The notes under the pieces are model-generated. The model was not told where the DNA came from. It ran no database searches and saw nothing but the letters and a program-made list of their open reading frames with translations. Positions 33,209-42,460 of a stretch of 64,000 nt of DNA are shown here, piece by piece. Source of the stretch: Lachnospira rogosae. GTDB lineage: Bacteria > Bacillota > Clostridia > Lachnospirales > Lachnospiraceae. Location of the stretch: contig NZ_JBBMER010000002.1 in the NCBI RefSeq assembly GCF_040096455.1, positions 248,001 through 312,000 of the forward strand, in the 5' to 3' direction. The translations under genes and the position numbers were made by a program. Position 1 is the stretch's first letter. Every line of letters starts with the position of its first letter.

Positions 33209-35665
33209 CTATCCAAGCACTCTCTTAGCAATATCCACAGACTCCTTTGCATCCTTTGAATAGAAATCCGCATGTATTTCCTTAGCATATTCAGGAGTAA
33301 GCACTGCTCCTCCTACCATAACCTTACAATCAAGATTGTTCTTATGTATAAGTTCTATTGTCTTTTTCATTGAAACAAGTGTTGTTGTCATAAGTGCTGA
33401 CAGACCACAAAGCTTCGCACCATTTTCTTTAATCGCATCTACAACAACCTGATATTCAACATCCTTTCCAAGATCAATAACCTCATAACCATAATTCTCA
33501 AGAAGTACCTTTACGATATTCTTTCCAATATCGTGGACATCTCCCTTAACCGTCGCAATAACAATCTTTCCCTTGCTTACAGGTGCATTATTGCTCATAA
33601 TCATATGTTTTCTTATAACCTCAAACGCTCCCTGTGCAACGCCAGCCGCCATTATAAGCTGTGGCAGGAATAATGTTCCCTTCTCGAACTCCTCACCTAT
33701 CTTATCAAGTGCAGGAATCAAGGCATTATTAACAATGTCCATAGAATCCATACCTGCAAGAAGTTCTTCTGTTATTGCTGCACCTTCATTTTTTAGACCT
33801 TTCTCTACTGCATAGAATAAGTCATCACAGGTATAACTGCCCTTCTTATCCTTAAGATTAACACTTCCACCTGCCTGTGCTGTCTGACCACCCTGTACTG
33901 CATTTGCCGCTGTATTCATTGGATTAATCTTGCTTATATTAGGCATTGAAGCATAAGCCTTAATATAATCAACAGAATTCTTATCTATATTGGCAAGAAG
34001 CTTATATGCCCTTACTGCCCCCATCATCTCATATATGTTAGGGTTAATAATCGCAAGATCAAGACCATTCTGCATAGCCATTGTTAAGAAAATGTGATTG
34101 ACAAGCACTCTGTTAGGAAGTCCGAAAGATATATTCGATACACCAAGCACCGTCCTTAAGCCAAGAGTATGCTTAACCTCATAAAGTGCATTAAGCGTTT
34201 CCATTACCCCCTCCTGTTCGGCTGAGGCTGTAAGTGTAAGACAGTCTATATATATATCCTCTTTAGGAATTCCTATAGCTATTGCCCTGTCCATAATCTT
34301 TCTTGCTATGGCAACTCTGTCTTCTGCTTTCTTAGGAATACCATCTTTATCAAGAGCAAGGCCAATTACTGCCGCACCATATTTTTTTACTATTGGCAGA
34401 ATGTTATTAAGAGAGTCTTCTTCTCCATTAACTGAATTGACAATCGGCTTACCATTATATACTCTTAATGCAGCATCAAGAACCTCAGGTATAGTTGAGT
34501 CAAGCTGGAGAGGCACATCCACAACCGACTGAAGTGCTTTCACAGTATCAACCATCATCTGTCTTTCATCAATTCCCGGAAGTCCTACATTGACATCAAG
34601 AATATCAGCACCCGCACCAGTCTGTTCTAATGCCTGTCCAAGTATATAATCCATATCATTATCTAAGAGTGCCTGCTTAAATACCTTTTTACCTGTTGGG
34701 TTAATTCTCTCTCCTACAACTCTTGGCTGGTCAACTATAACTGTGCTTGTAGCTGAGCATACAGCCGATGGCATTTTCACTGGTTCTTTTGCTAAATTGC
34801 CTTCTTTATGTAACATATCTGATAAGCACTTTATGAATTCAGGAGTTGTTCCACAACAACCACCGAATATTTTAATGCCATACTTTCTTAAATCCTTCAT
34901 AAATTCAGCAAACTGCTCTGCTGTCACATTATATTCATTAGTAACAGGGTCGGGAAGTCCTGCATTAGGCTTTACTATAACCGGAAGATTAGTCCAGCCT
35001 GTAAGTTCCTTAATAACCGGCTCAAGTTCCTTAGGTCCAAGTGAACAGTTGACACCTAAGGCATCAACTCCAAGTCCTGATATTGTAAGTGCAAATGAAG
35101 ATATCTGACATCCTGTAAATGTACGCATATTTTCTTCAAATGTCATAGTCGTCATTATTGGAAGCTGGCTATTCTCCTTTGCTGCAAGCACTGCCGCTTT
35201 CACATCTAACAGATCTGTCATTGTCTCAAATACAACAAGATCTGCACCTGCCGCCTCACCAGCCTTGACTATCTCAGCATACATCTCATAAGCTTCCTCA
35301 AAGCTTAATGTACCTGTTGGCTCTAGAAGCTGTCCTATAGGTCCTACATCAAGTGCTACAAGTGCTTGTGGATTCACATTGGCACACGCCTTCTTTGCAT
35401 TTTTAATTCCCGCTGTTACAAGTTCATCAACTGAATGCCCACATTCTTCAAGCTTATATCTGTTGCCACCAAATGTATTGGCATATATTATGTCTGCACC
35501 TGCCTTTAGATACTGCTCGTGTATGGAAATGAGAAGTTCTGGTTCTGTAATATTAAGCATCTCAGGTGTTTCACCCATCTTCATTCCTGCCGCCTGAAGC
35601 ATAGTACCCATACCACCATCAAGAATTACATAATCCTTTTGTAAAAGTTCTTTTAGTTTATTCAT
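33209..35665 (-). CDS. metH: Cobalamin-dependent methionine synthase, without reactivation domain
   Basis: MetH transfers a methyl group from methyltetrahydrofolate to homocysteine via cob(I)alamin. From ATG 35665 the protein is 818 aa and has the homocysteine domain (1-320; zinc Cys in GVNCSLGP and FGGCCGTTP), the pterin domain (about 330-600; VGERINPTGKKVFKQAL), the B12 cap and the B12-binding domain (about 610-818; base-off motif GDVHDIGKNIVKVL). The C-terminal S-adenosylmethionine reactivation domain is missing and is supplied by the gene upstream. A longer frame to 35764 overlaps that gene and lacks a ribosome site, whereas GCAGGAGG precedes ATG 35665. The start overlaps the previous stop by 8 bp. 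Confidence 0.96.
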   Translation of the reverse strand: MNKLKELLQKDYVILDGGMGTMLQAAGMKMGETPEMLNITEPELLISIHEQYLKAGADIIYANTFGGNRYKLEECGHSVDELVTAGIKNAKKACANVNPQALVALDVGPIGQLLEPTGTLSFEEAYEMYAEIVKAGEAAGADLVVFETMTDLLDVKAAVLAAKENSQLPIMTTMTFEENMRTFTGCQISSFALTISGLGVDALGVNCSLGPKELEPVIKELTGWTNLPVIVKPNAGLPDPVTNEYNVTAEQFAEFMKDLRKYGIKIFGGCCGTTPEFIKCLSDMLHKEGNLAKEPVKMPSAVCSATSTVIVDQPRVVGERINPTGKKVFKQALLDNDMDYILGQALEQTGAGADILDVNVGLPGIDERQMMVDTVKALQSVVDVPLQLDSTIPEVLDAALRVYNGKPIVNSVNGEEDSLNNILPIVKKYGAAVIGLALDKDGIPKKAEDRVAIARKIMDRAIAIGIPKEDIYIDCLTLTASAEQEGVMETLNALYEVKHTLGLRTVLGVSNISFGLPNRVLVNHIFLTMAMQNGLDLAIINPNIYEMMGAVRAYKLLANIDKNSVDYIKAYASMPNISKINPMNTAANAVQGGQTAQAGGSVNLKDKKGSYTCDDLFYAVEKGLKNEGAAITEELLAGMDSMDIVNNALIPALDKIGEEFEKGTLFLPQLIMAAGVAQGAFEVIRKHMIMSNNAPVSKGKIVIATVKGDVHDIGKNIVKVLLENYGYEVIDLGKDVEYQVVVDAIKENGAKLCGLSALMTTTLVSMKKTIELIHKNNLDCKVMVGGAVLTPEYAKEIHADFYSKDAKESVDIAKRVLG

Positions 35666-36341
35666 TACAATGTCCTCCTGCTTCCCTGAATCTGCATGTA
35701 CCTTTAAGGTTACACGACATACATCCTTTTTTCTGTGAACTGACCTCTCCGGTTGTAAGCCCAATAACTGCTGTTACAGACTTGGTTGGTGTCATCATAT
35801 CAGTCTTTCCTATATTAAGCCCTATAAGCTTAGGTGCATTTAGTATTTTTAAGAATTCGCCCTGCTGTGACAAAGGCAGATCACCATATCCTATTCCAAA
35901 CCTGAATGTCTGGTTATACTCTGGAAGTTCCTCTTTAATAACAGCCTCAACCTTATCGCATACCTGTTCAATTGCTGCACTTGCCATACTGTCTGATATT
36001 ACAGCCCTGGCAAGGTCTGAGGCCTGCATCACCCTTAACATCCTGTCTATTCCATCAGAGATTGTCACTGCTATAAGTGCCGCTTTATTACAGCCTTTAA
36101 GATGTTCTTTAATTGAGTTTCCTTTTAATGTAACAGAAGTCCCTTCAAGCCTTACGCCCTCATCGACCTGTGTCACATCCACTACCCTGTATACATATCT
36201 TGGAACTGCCGCTTTTAAGACCTCTGCCTCACATTCATCTATAAGGCTGTTTATTGTCTCATCTGCCCCTATTCCCTTGTATCCTAAGTACCTTAATACT
36301 TCTGCCCTGTTTATACTGCTTAATGTCACCTGTTTTTTCAT
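35658..36341 (-). CDS. Stand-alone MetH reactivation-domain protein
   Basis: This 227 aa protein corresponds to the C-terminal activation domain of long MetH enzymes, which binds S-adenosylmethionine and remethylates oxidised cob(II)alamin. RFGIGYGDLPLSQQGEFL (near residue 147) is the diagnostic RxGYG-type segment, and the Cys-rich C-terminus (GCMSCNLKGTCRF) suggests a metal or cluster site typical of the free-standing clostridial form. It overlaps metH by 8 bp and begins directly after the helicase stop, with only a weak AAGAAAG site, so translation is probably coupled on both sides. Confidence 0.93.
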   Translation of the reverse strand: MKKQVTLSSINRAEVLRYLGYKGIGADETINSLIDECEAEVLKAAVPRYVYRVVDVTQVDEGVRLEGTSVTLKGNSIKEHLKGCNKAALIAVTISDGIDRMLRVMQASDLARAVISDSMASAAIEQVCDKVEAVIKEELPEYNQTFRFGIGYGDLPLSQQGEFLKILNAPKLIGLNIGKTDMMTPTKSVTAVIGLTTGEVSSQKKGCMSCNLKGTCRFREAGGHCNE

Positions 36342-37979
36342 TTATTTATTCTTTCTTGCTTTGTCCTTATGCTTGCCTTTTCCTCTGCCCTTGCCTCTTG
36401 ACTGGTTAGCCTTCTCAACATTAACACGGCGTCCCTTAATCTGCACGTTATCATTCATTGCCTTAAGAATTTTCTCTGCGTGTATAGCTGGTACATCAAC
36501 AAATGTATAGTTGTCCATCATATCTATCGCGCCTACAAGCTTGCCAGGCATACCAGATTCACCTGCAATAGCTCCAAGAATATTAGCTGGCTTTATTTTA
36601 TCCTTTTTTCCAATATTAATAAAGAGTCTTACCATTCTTGAATCATCTTTATCTGTATCAAAATGGAATTCTTCTACTTCATCTTCTCTGTCAAGGGTAT
36701 CACCTATAAGCATTTTTAAAAGTGCTGCTGCCATATCCATAGATGTATATTCTTCCTGATTAACGTGTTCTTCAACAAGATTAACCATATCTGTAAGTCC
36801 ACCCTCTTCGATTGTCTGTCTGATTTTATCAAACATATTATCAAGCTTGGTGTTCTTAACATCATCCAATGATGGAACAGGCTTTGCAAGTATCTTAGTC
36901 TTACAGTAACGCTCGATATCCTTTAACTTATACACTTCCTTGCCACTTATAAATGAAAGTGCCATTCCAGATCTTCCTGCACGCCCTGTTCTTCCAATTC
37001 TATGAACATAATATTCCTCATCCTGAGGAATGTCATAGTTAAATACCATATCTACATCATCAACATCAATTCCTCTTGCTGCTACATCAGTTGCTATAAG
37101 TATGTCTACCTTGCCGCTTCTAAAGTCATCCATTACTCTGTCACGCTGCTGCTGTTTCATATCACCATGTATTCCATCAGCAAAATAACCTCTGCCCTTA
37201 AGCTCTGATATAAGCTCATCAACCTGTCTTTTAGTGTTACAGAACACTACTGAAAGTCTTGGATTGTATATATCAATAAGCCTGCACAATACTTCTGTCT
37301 TATTCTTAGGTCTTACCTCATAATAGAACTGTTCTATATTAGATACTGTAAGTTCTTTTCTTACTACCTTTATAATCCTGGCATCTTTCTGGAAGTTTCT
37401 TGCAATATCCATAATAGCCTTTGGCATAGTAGCTGAGAACATTACTGTCTGTCTGTCTTCTGGCGTTTCTGTAAGAATTGTTTCCATATCTTCCCTGAAT
37501 CCCATATCAAGCATTTCATCAGCTTCATCAAGAATAACCATATTAATATTATCAAACTTAACAGTCTTTCTTCTCATATGGTCCATAACTCTTCCAGGAG
37601 TTCCAACAATAATCTGTACGCCCGTCTTTAATGACTTTATCTGTCTTACTATCTCCTGTCCTCCATATACTGGAAGAACTTTAATATCACTCATATATTT
37701 GGCAAGTTTTCTTATCTCCTCAGCCACCTGTACAGCAAGCTCTCTTGTAGGGCAGAGTACGATTGCCTGAGGCTTTTTTATCTGTGGGTCTATCTTCATA
37801 AGCATAGGAATTGTGTATGCTGCTGTCTTACCAGTACCTGTCTGTGCCTGTCCGACAACATCAATACCTTCACATACAGCTGGAATTGCCTGTGTCTGTA
37901 TAGGTGAAGTTTCCTCAAATCCCATATCCTCAATAGCTCTTAATATTCTTTCATCAATGTTTAACTCGTCAAATTTCAT
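36342..37979 (-). CDS. DEAD-box ATP-dependent RNA helicase (CsdA/DbpA-like)
   Basis: A 545 aa RNA helicase likely active in ribosome assembly, cold adaptation or mRNA decay. Motifs run in order: Q motif (SPIQTQAIP), I (AQTGTGKTAAY), II DEAD (VILDEADEMLDMGF), III (SAT), V and VI (HRIGRTGRAGR). The C-terminus holds a DbpA-type RNA-binding RRM (about 455-530; MVRLFINIGKKDKIKPANIL) followed by a basic Arg/Gly/Lys tail. It is the first gene of a unit with the MetH reactivation protein and metH, an unexpected partnership. Confidence 0.95.
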   Translation of the reverse strand: MKFDELNIDERILRAIEDMGFEETSPIQTQAIPAVCEGIDVVGQAQTGTGKTAAYTIPMLMKIDPQIKKPQAIVLCPTRELAVQVAEEIRKLAKYMSDIKVLPVYGGQEIVRQIKSLKTGVQIIVGTPGRVMDHMRRKTVKFDNINMVILDEADEMLDMGFREDMETILTETPEDRQTVMFSATMPKAIMDIARNFQKDARIIKVVRKELTVSNIEQFYYEVRPKNKTEVLCRLIDIYNPRLSVVFCNTKRQVDELISELKGRGYFADGIHGDMKQQQRDRVMDDFRSGKVDILIATDVAARGIDVDDVDMVFNYDIPQDEEYYVHRIGRTGRAGRSGMALSFISGKEVYKLKDIERYCKTKILAKPVPSLDDVKNTKLDNMFDKIRQTIEEGGLTDMVNLVEEHVNQEEYTSMDMAAALLKMLIGDTLDREDEVEEFHFDTDKDDSRMVRLFINIGKKDKIKPANILGAIAGESGMPGKLVGAIDMMDNYTFVDVPAIHAEKILKAMNDNVQIKGRRVNVEKANQSRGKGRGKGKHKDKARKNK

Positions 37980-38129
37980 TCATTTCCTCATTTCTTAAAT
38001 TTAATACACTTATCTTAGTCTAACTTTTTAATAATACATTATAGGAAGAAATAAGTCAAAAAAATTGCAATTTATTCTTAAAGCAAGTATAATTCAACTA
38101 ATTAATTTAAAGAAAGGAACACTGTTATT

Positions 38130-40034
38130 ATGATTCTTTCCTGTAATAATATAAGTAAATCTTTTGGAACAGATGTTATTATCAAATCCTGTTCTTTTAA
38201 TATTGAAGACCACGAAAAAGCAGCTATCGTTGGTATCAACGGTGCTGGAAAGTCTACTCTTTTAAAGATTATAACCGGAATTGAACCTGCTGACACAGGA
38301 CTTGTAACGTTAGCTAAGGACAAGACTTTAGGTTATCTCTCACAGCAGCAAAATCTTAATTCAGACAACACCATTTATGATGAGCTTTTATCTGTGAAGC
38401 AATATATCCTTGATATGGAAGCACAGCTAAGAAGTATTGAGAACCAGATGAAATCAGCAGATGATACAGCTCTTGAAACACTTATGAAGAAATATTCAGA
38501 CCTTAACCACGAGTTTGAATTAAACAACGGTTACGCTTACAAAAGCGAGATAACTGGTGTTCTTAAAGGCCTTGGCTTTGCAGAAGAAGATTTCACACTT
38601 AATGTTAATACTTTATCAGGCGGACAAAAGACACGGGTTGCACTTGGCAGGCTTTTATTATCAAAGCCTGATATTATACTTCTTGACGAGCCTACCAACC
38701 ACCTTGATATGGAGTCTATAAGCTGGCTGGAGAACTATCTGCTTAACTACAGTGGTGCTGTACTTATAGTTGCCCACGACAGATATTTCCTTGACAAGAT
38801 AGTAAGCAAGATTATCGAGTTAGACAATGGCAATGCAACTGTATTCTCAGGCAACTATACTGATTACGCTTCAAAGAAAGCTATCCTGCGCAATATGCAG
38901 CTAAAGGAATATCTTAACCAGCAGCGTGAAATTAAACATCAGGAGGAGGTTATAACAAAGCTTAAACAGTTCAACCGTGAGAAATCTATTAAAAGAGCTG
39001 AAAGCCGTGAAAAAATGCTTAACAAGATGGAATTTGTCGATAAGCCTGAAATTTTAAACGACAAAATGGATATTAAGCTTGAACCTAATGTAATAAGCGG
39101 TAATGATGTCCTTACTGTAGACAACCTTACTAAAGGTTTTGACGGAACTGTTCTTTTTGATAACATATGCTTCCAGATTAAACGTGGTGAACGCGTAGCA
39201 CTTATCGGAAGTAACGGAACAGGCAAGACAACAATATTAAAATTAATTAATGGAATTATACCTGCCGATTCAGGCTCGATATATCTTGGTGCTAAAGTAA
39301 ATATTGGTTATTATGATCAGGAACACCACGTTCTTGACCCTGACAAGACTATTTTTGATGAAATCAGGGATGCTTACCCAGACCTTAATAATACACAGAT
39401 AAGAAATACACTTGCAGCATTTTTATTCACCAATGAAGATGTATTTAAGTATATAAAAGACTTAAGCGGTGGCGAGCGCGGACGTGTATCATTAGCCAAA
39501 CTTATGCTCTCTAATGCCAACTTCCTTATATTAGATGAGCCTACTAACCACCTTGATATCACTTCAAAGGAAATTCTTGAAAATGCACTTAATAGTTACA
39601 CAGGTACTGTCCTGTTCGTATCACACGACAGATACTTTATTAATTCTACTGCAACAAGAATTATTGAGCTTGCCAATAAAACAGTTGTTAATTATATTGG
39701 TAATTATGACTATTATCTTGAAAAAAAGGATATACTAGGAGCAAAACCAATAACCAATAACACTTCTAAATCCAGCAATTCAGCCATTTCAAAGCTTAAC
39801 TGGCAGGAAGAAAAGGTAAAGCAGGCACAGCAAAAGAAGATTAAAAACGAAATCAAGCGTACTGAAGAACGTATGGCTTTAATTGAGGCTGAGATTGAGG
39901 AACTTGATAATATGTACGCCGACCCTGCCATAAGCAGTGATACTGCCAAACTTATGGAAATACACACCAGGAAGGAAGCTCTTAGCAAAGAGCTTGATGA
40001 GCTATATGATAAATGGGGGGAATTAACATTATAA
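38130..40034 (+). CDS. ABC-F family ATPase (ribosome-associated)
   Basis: ABC-F proteins have two fused ATPase domains and no membrane part; they bind the ribosomal E site and adjust translation or resist antibiotics. This 634 aa protein has Walker A GINGAGKSTLLK (about residue 36) and GSNGTGKTTILK (about 357), signatures LSGGQKTRVALG and LSGGERGRVSLA, and DEPTNHLD twice. The interdomain linker lies near 245-300 (PtIM region), and a C-terminal coiled coil near 555-630. Residue detail does not tell whether it is a housekeeping (EttA/YdiF-like) or resistance type; it looks like the YdiF/Uup group. It is divergent from the helicase. Confidence 0.93.
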   Translation: MILSCNNISKSFGTDVIIKSCSFNIEDHEKAAIVGINGAGKSTLLKIITGIEPADTGLVTLAKDKTLGYLSQQQNLNSDNTIYDELLSVKQYILDMEAQLRSIENQMKSADDTALETLMKKYSDLNHEFELNNGYAYKSEITGVLKGLGFAEEDFTLNVNTLSGGQKTRVALGRLLLSKPDIILLDEPTNHLDMESISWLENYLLNYSGAVLIVAHDRYFLDKIVSKIIELDNGNATVFSGNYTDYASKKAILRNMQLKEYLNQQREIKHQEEVITKLKQFNREKSIKRAESREKMLNKMEFVDKPEILNDKMDIKLEPNVISGNDVLTVDNLTKGFDGTVLFDNICFQIKRGERVALIGSNGTGKTTILKLINGIIPADSGSIYLGAKVNIGYYDQEHHVLDPDKTIFDEIRDAYPDLNNTQIRNTLAAFLFTNEDVFKYIKDLSGGERGRVSLAKLMLSNANFLILDEPTNHLDITSKEILENALNSYTGTVLFVSHDRYFINSTATRIIELANKTVVNYIGNYDYYLEKKDILGAKPITNNTSKSSNSAISKLNWQEEKVKQAQQKKIKNEIKRTEERMALIEAEIEELDNMYADPAISSDTAKLMEIHTRKEALSKELDELYDKWGELTL

Positions 40035-40092
40035 TTCCAATACCAAAAACAGCGAAAAATGCCGAAATAAGGCAATTCTTAAGCGTTTTTTA

Positions 40093-40121
40093 TTGACAAA
40101 ATTACCTATATGGAGTATAAA
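40093..40121 (+). promoter_or_regulatory. Promoter of the HU gene
   Basis: TTGACA (40093-40098) and TATAAA (40116-40121) are separated by 17 bp, close to consensus. They lie about 45 bp before the AAGGAGG ribosome site of the HU gene, matching the high expression expected for HU. Confidence 0.85.
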
Positions 40122-40171
40122 TAACCTATACTTATTATTACTTATTTCATTTAAGGAGGATGTAGTTTATT

Positions 40172-40453
40172 ATGAATAAGACAGAGTTAGTTGCTGCAAT
40201 CGCAGAGAAGGCTGAACTTTCAAAGAAGGATGCTGAGAAGGCTTTAAAGGCTTTCACAGAAACTGTTGCTGAACAGTTAAAGAATGGTGACAAGATTCAG
40301 TTAGTTGGTTTCGGTACTTTCGAAGTTGCTGAAAGAGCTGCTAGAACAGGTCAGAATCCTCAGACAGGTAAGGCTATTGAAATTCCTGCTTCTAAGGCAC
40401 CTAAGTTTAAGGCTGGTAAGGCTTTAAAGGATACTGTTAACTCAGCTAAATAA
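40172..40453 (+). CDS. hup: HU-family DNA-binding protein
   Basis: HU is the abundant nucleoid protein that bends and compacts DNA as a dimer. The 93 aa sequence is canonical: KTELVAAIAEKAELSKKDAEKAL for the dimerisation helices, then GFGTFEVAERAARTGQNPQTG (with the flexible arm RTGQNPQTGKAIEIPASKAP). ATG at 40172 follows a strong AAGGAGG. It has its own promoter and terminator. Confidence 0.98.
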   Translation: MNKTELVAAIAEKAELSKKDAEKALKAFTETVAEQLKNGDKIQLVGFGTFEVAERAARTGQNPQTGKAIEIPASKAPKFKAGKALKDTVNSAK

Positions 40454-40477
40454 TTAATATTCGATAGTGGATATTGC

Positions 40478-40505
40478 GACTGTCACTTAGGTGACAGTCT
40501 TTTTT
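40478..40505 (+). terminator. HU gene terminator
   Basis: A perfect stem GACTGTCAC-TTAG-GTGACAGTC (40478-40499) is followed by six T. A textbook intrinsic terminator 25 bp after the stop codon. Confidence 0.95.
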
Positions 40506-40565
40506 ATATGTATTTATAGATACATATAAATATTATCAATGAAATTCAGAAAACGGAGACACACT

Positions 40566-41018
40566 ATGGAAATAGAACGTAAATTCTTAGTTGCACAATT
40601 GCCAGATAATCTGGACAATTATAATTGCAGATATATTGAACAGGGTTATCTTTCAACTAAACCTGTAGTCAGGGTAAGACGTGATAATGATGATTATTAT
40701 CTTACTTACAAAGGCAGTGGTATGATAGCACGTGAAGAATACAATCTTCCACTCACCAAAGACTCGTATGAACATTTGATTAAAAAAGCTGACGGTAATA
40801 TAATAACCAAAAAGCGTTATGAAATTCCGGATGGTAACGGATACACTATTGAACTTGACATATTTGAAGGAGCATTCAACGGCACTGTTATTGCAGAAGT
40901 TGAATTTAACACTATAGAAGAAGCTGACAATTACATTATGCCAGAGTTTTTTACAGAAGATGTAACTAATAACCCTGAATATCACAACAGCAATATGAGT
41001 AAAAAGAAGTTCGACTAA
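40566..41018 (+). CDS. CYTH-domain phosphatase/triphosphatase
   Basis: CYTH proteins hydrolyse triphosphate-containing substrates, commonly inorganic tripolyphosphate, within an eight-stranded tunnel. This 150 aa protein starts at ATG 40566 with the signature EIERKFLV (ExExK form), then the basic strands VVRVRRDNDDYYLTYKG and ITKKRYEIP, and acidic VIAEVEF near the C-terminus. A longer frame to 40539 adds nine basic residues without support. The metal-binding ExE and basic residues look intact. The ClC gene starts 31 bp later, suggesting co-transcription. Confidence 0.9.
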   Translation: MEIERKFLVAQLPDNLDNYNCRYIEQGYLSTKPVVRVRRDNDDYYLTYKGSGMIAREEYNLPLTKDSYEHLIKKADGNIITKKRYEIPDGNGYTIELDIFEGAFNGTVIAEVEFNTIEEADNYIMPEFFTEDVTNNPEYHNSNMSKKKFD

Positions 41019-41049
41019 CGTGAACACTCTAAGAAAAGAGGATAACCTG

Positions 41050-42339
41050 ATGAAAAAACTCTCTGATATATTAGATATAAGTCCTGATATTACTCTTGAA
41101 ACACTTCAAAGAGCAAGAATGGCAGCCTTAACACTTATCAAATGGCTTCTCTGCTCTTTATTTACAGGAAGCTTTATAGGACTTATCGGAGCATTATTTT
41201 ATAAAGCTTTACAATATGTAACAAGCTTTCGGATCCAACACCCTTACACTTTATTCTTTCTTCCTGCTGCCGGTATAATAATCGTTCTTATGTACCATTT
41301 TACGCACGAAGACAAGAATACAGGAACTAATCTTGTAATAACAGCAATCCAGTCCAATGCAGAAGTTCCTGTCCGTGTTGCTCCTCTTATTATAATATCA
41401 ACACTGCTTACACATCTTTGCGGTGGTTCAGCAGGACGAGAAGGTGCAGCCCTGCAGGTTGGCGGCTCCTTAAGCAATTTTATCGCCAAAATATTACATT
41501 TTGACGACAAAGATACAAGAATTATGATTATGTGCGGAATGAGTGCCTGTTTCTCTGCTCTTTTCGGAACTCCTATAGCCGCAGCCATATTTTCTATGGA
41601 GGTTATAAGTGTGGGGGTTATGTATTACGCCGCACTTGTTCCCTGTATTATATCCGCACTTATTGCTTCCGGCGTAGCTGGGTTATTCAATATAACACCA
41701 ACTATGTTTATAATAAGCGAAATATGTGAACTAAGCATATCTACCGGAATAAGATTTATGATAATGTCAGTAATATTTGCCCTCGCAAGCATTGTATTCT
41801 GTTATATGCTTCATTCATCAGCCAAAATATATTCTGAATACTTAAGCAACCCATATATCCGTATTATAATAGCTGGTGTGCTTGTTATTATTTTAAGATA
41901 TATAACCGGTACTACTGATTATCTTGGTGCTGGTGCTCCTATGATTGCGGCAAGCTTTATAACAAGCTGTTCGTGGTATGTCTTTATTTTAAAAATGCTG
42001 TTTACAGCCATTACATTAGGTGGTGGATTTAAAGGCGGTGAGATTGTCCCTACACTTTTTGTCGGTGCAACTCTTGGAAGCTTTTTGGCTCCTGTATTCG
42101 GACTTCCAATCGGCTTATGTGCCGCGTGCGGTATGGTAAGCGTATTCTGTGGCGTAACTAACTGCCCACTCACTTCTTTCATATTATCAATTGAAATGTT
42201 TGGTGCTGGTTCAATGAAATTCGTAATTATATGCGTAGCAATAAGTTATATGCTCTCTGGCTACTACAGTCTTTATAACAGCCAGAAGATTGTTTACTCT
42301 AAATACAAGACAGAATATATTAACAGACATTCACATTAA
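41050..42339 (+). CDS. ClC-family chloride channel / antiporter
   Basis: A 429 aa membrane protein from ATG 41050 (AGAGGAT upstream), with about 10-12 hydrophobic helices. Family signatures are GREGAALQVG near residue 130, which contains the external gating glutamate, the TPIAAAIFSMEV segment, and the later GGGFKGGEIVPTLFVGA chloride-binding region. There are no C-terminal CBS domains. Whether it is a Cl-/H+ exchanger, a fluoride exporter (CLC-F) or a channel cannot be settled by eye. A GTG 30 bases upstream is possible but lacks a good site. Confidence 0.9.
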   Translation: MKKLSDILDISPDITLETLQRARMAALTLIKWLLCSLFTGSFIGLIGALFYKALQYVTSFRIQHPYTLFFLPAAGIIIVLMYHFTHEDKNTGTNLVITAIQSNAEVPVRVAPLIIISTLLTHLCGGSAGREGAALQVGGSLSNFIAKILHFDDKDTRIMIMCGMSACFSALFGTPIAAAIFSMEVISVGVMYYAALVPCIISALIASGVAGLFNITPTMFIISEICELSISTGIRFMIMSVIFALASIVFCYMLHSSAKIYSEYLSNPYIRIIIAGVLVIILRYITGTTDYLGAGAPMIAASFITSCSWYVFILKMLFTAITLGGGFKGGEIVPTLFVGATLGSFLAPVFGLPIGLCAACGMVSVFCGVTNCPLTSFILSIEMFGAGSMKFVIICVAISYMLSGYYSLYNSQKIVYSKYKTEYINRHSH

Positions 42340-42347
42340 TTATAATA

Positions 42348-42410
42348 AAAAAGGCAATTCATACAGAATTATCATATCTACCGATTTTTCTGCTAATGAA
42401 TTGCCTTTTT
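42348..42410. terminator. Bidirectional terminator between ClC and binding lipoprotein genes
   Basis: A perfect 14-bp stem (42348-42361, 42397-42410) with AAAAAGGCAATTCA and its complement encloses a long 35-base loop. T-runs occur on both strands. Downstream lies a simple stretch of TACTGCTTTTACCGC-like repeats. Confidence 0.8.
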
Positions 42411-42460
42411 ACTGCTTTTACCGCTTTTACTGCTTTAACTATGCATCATTCTTATATATT

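Noticed and set aside
35782..36510. 242-codon open frame on the plus strand
   Set aside because: It lies antisense to the MetH reactivation protein and the helicase, has no ribosome site and a low-complexity Ser/Leu/Ile-rich translation typical of antisense shadows.
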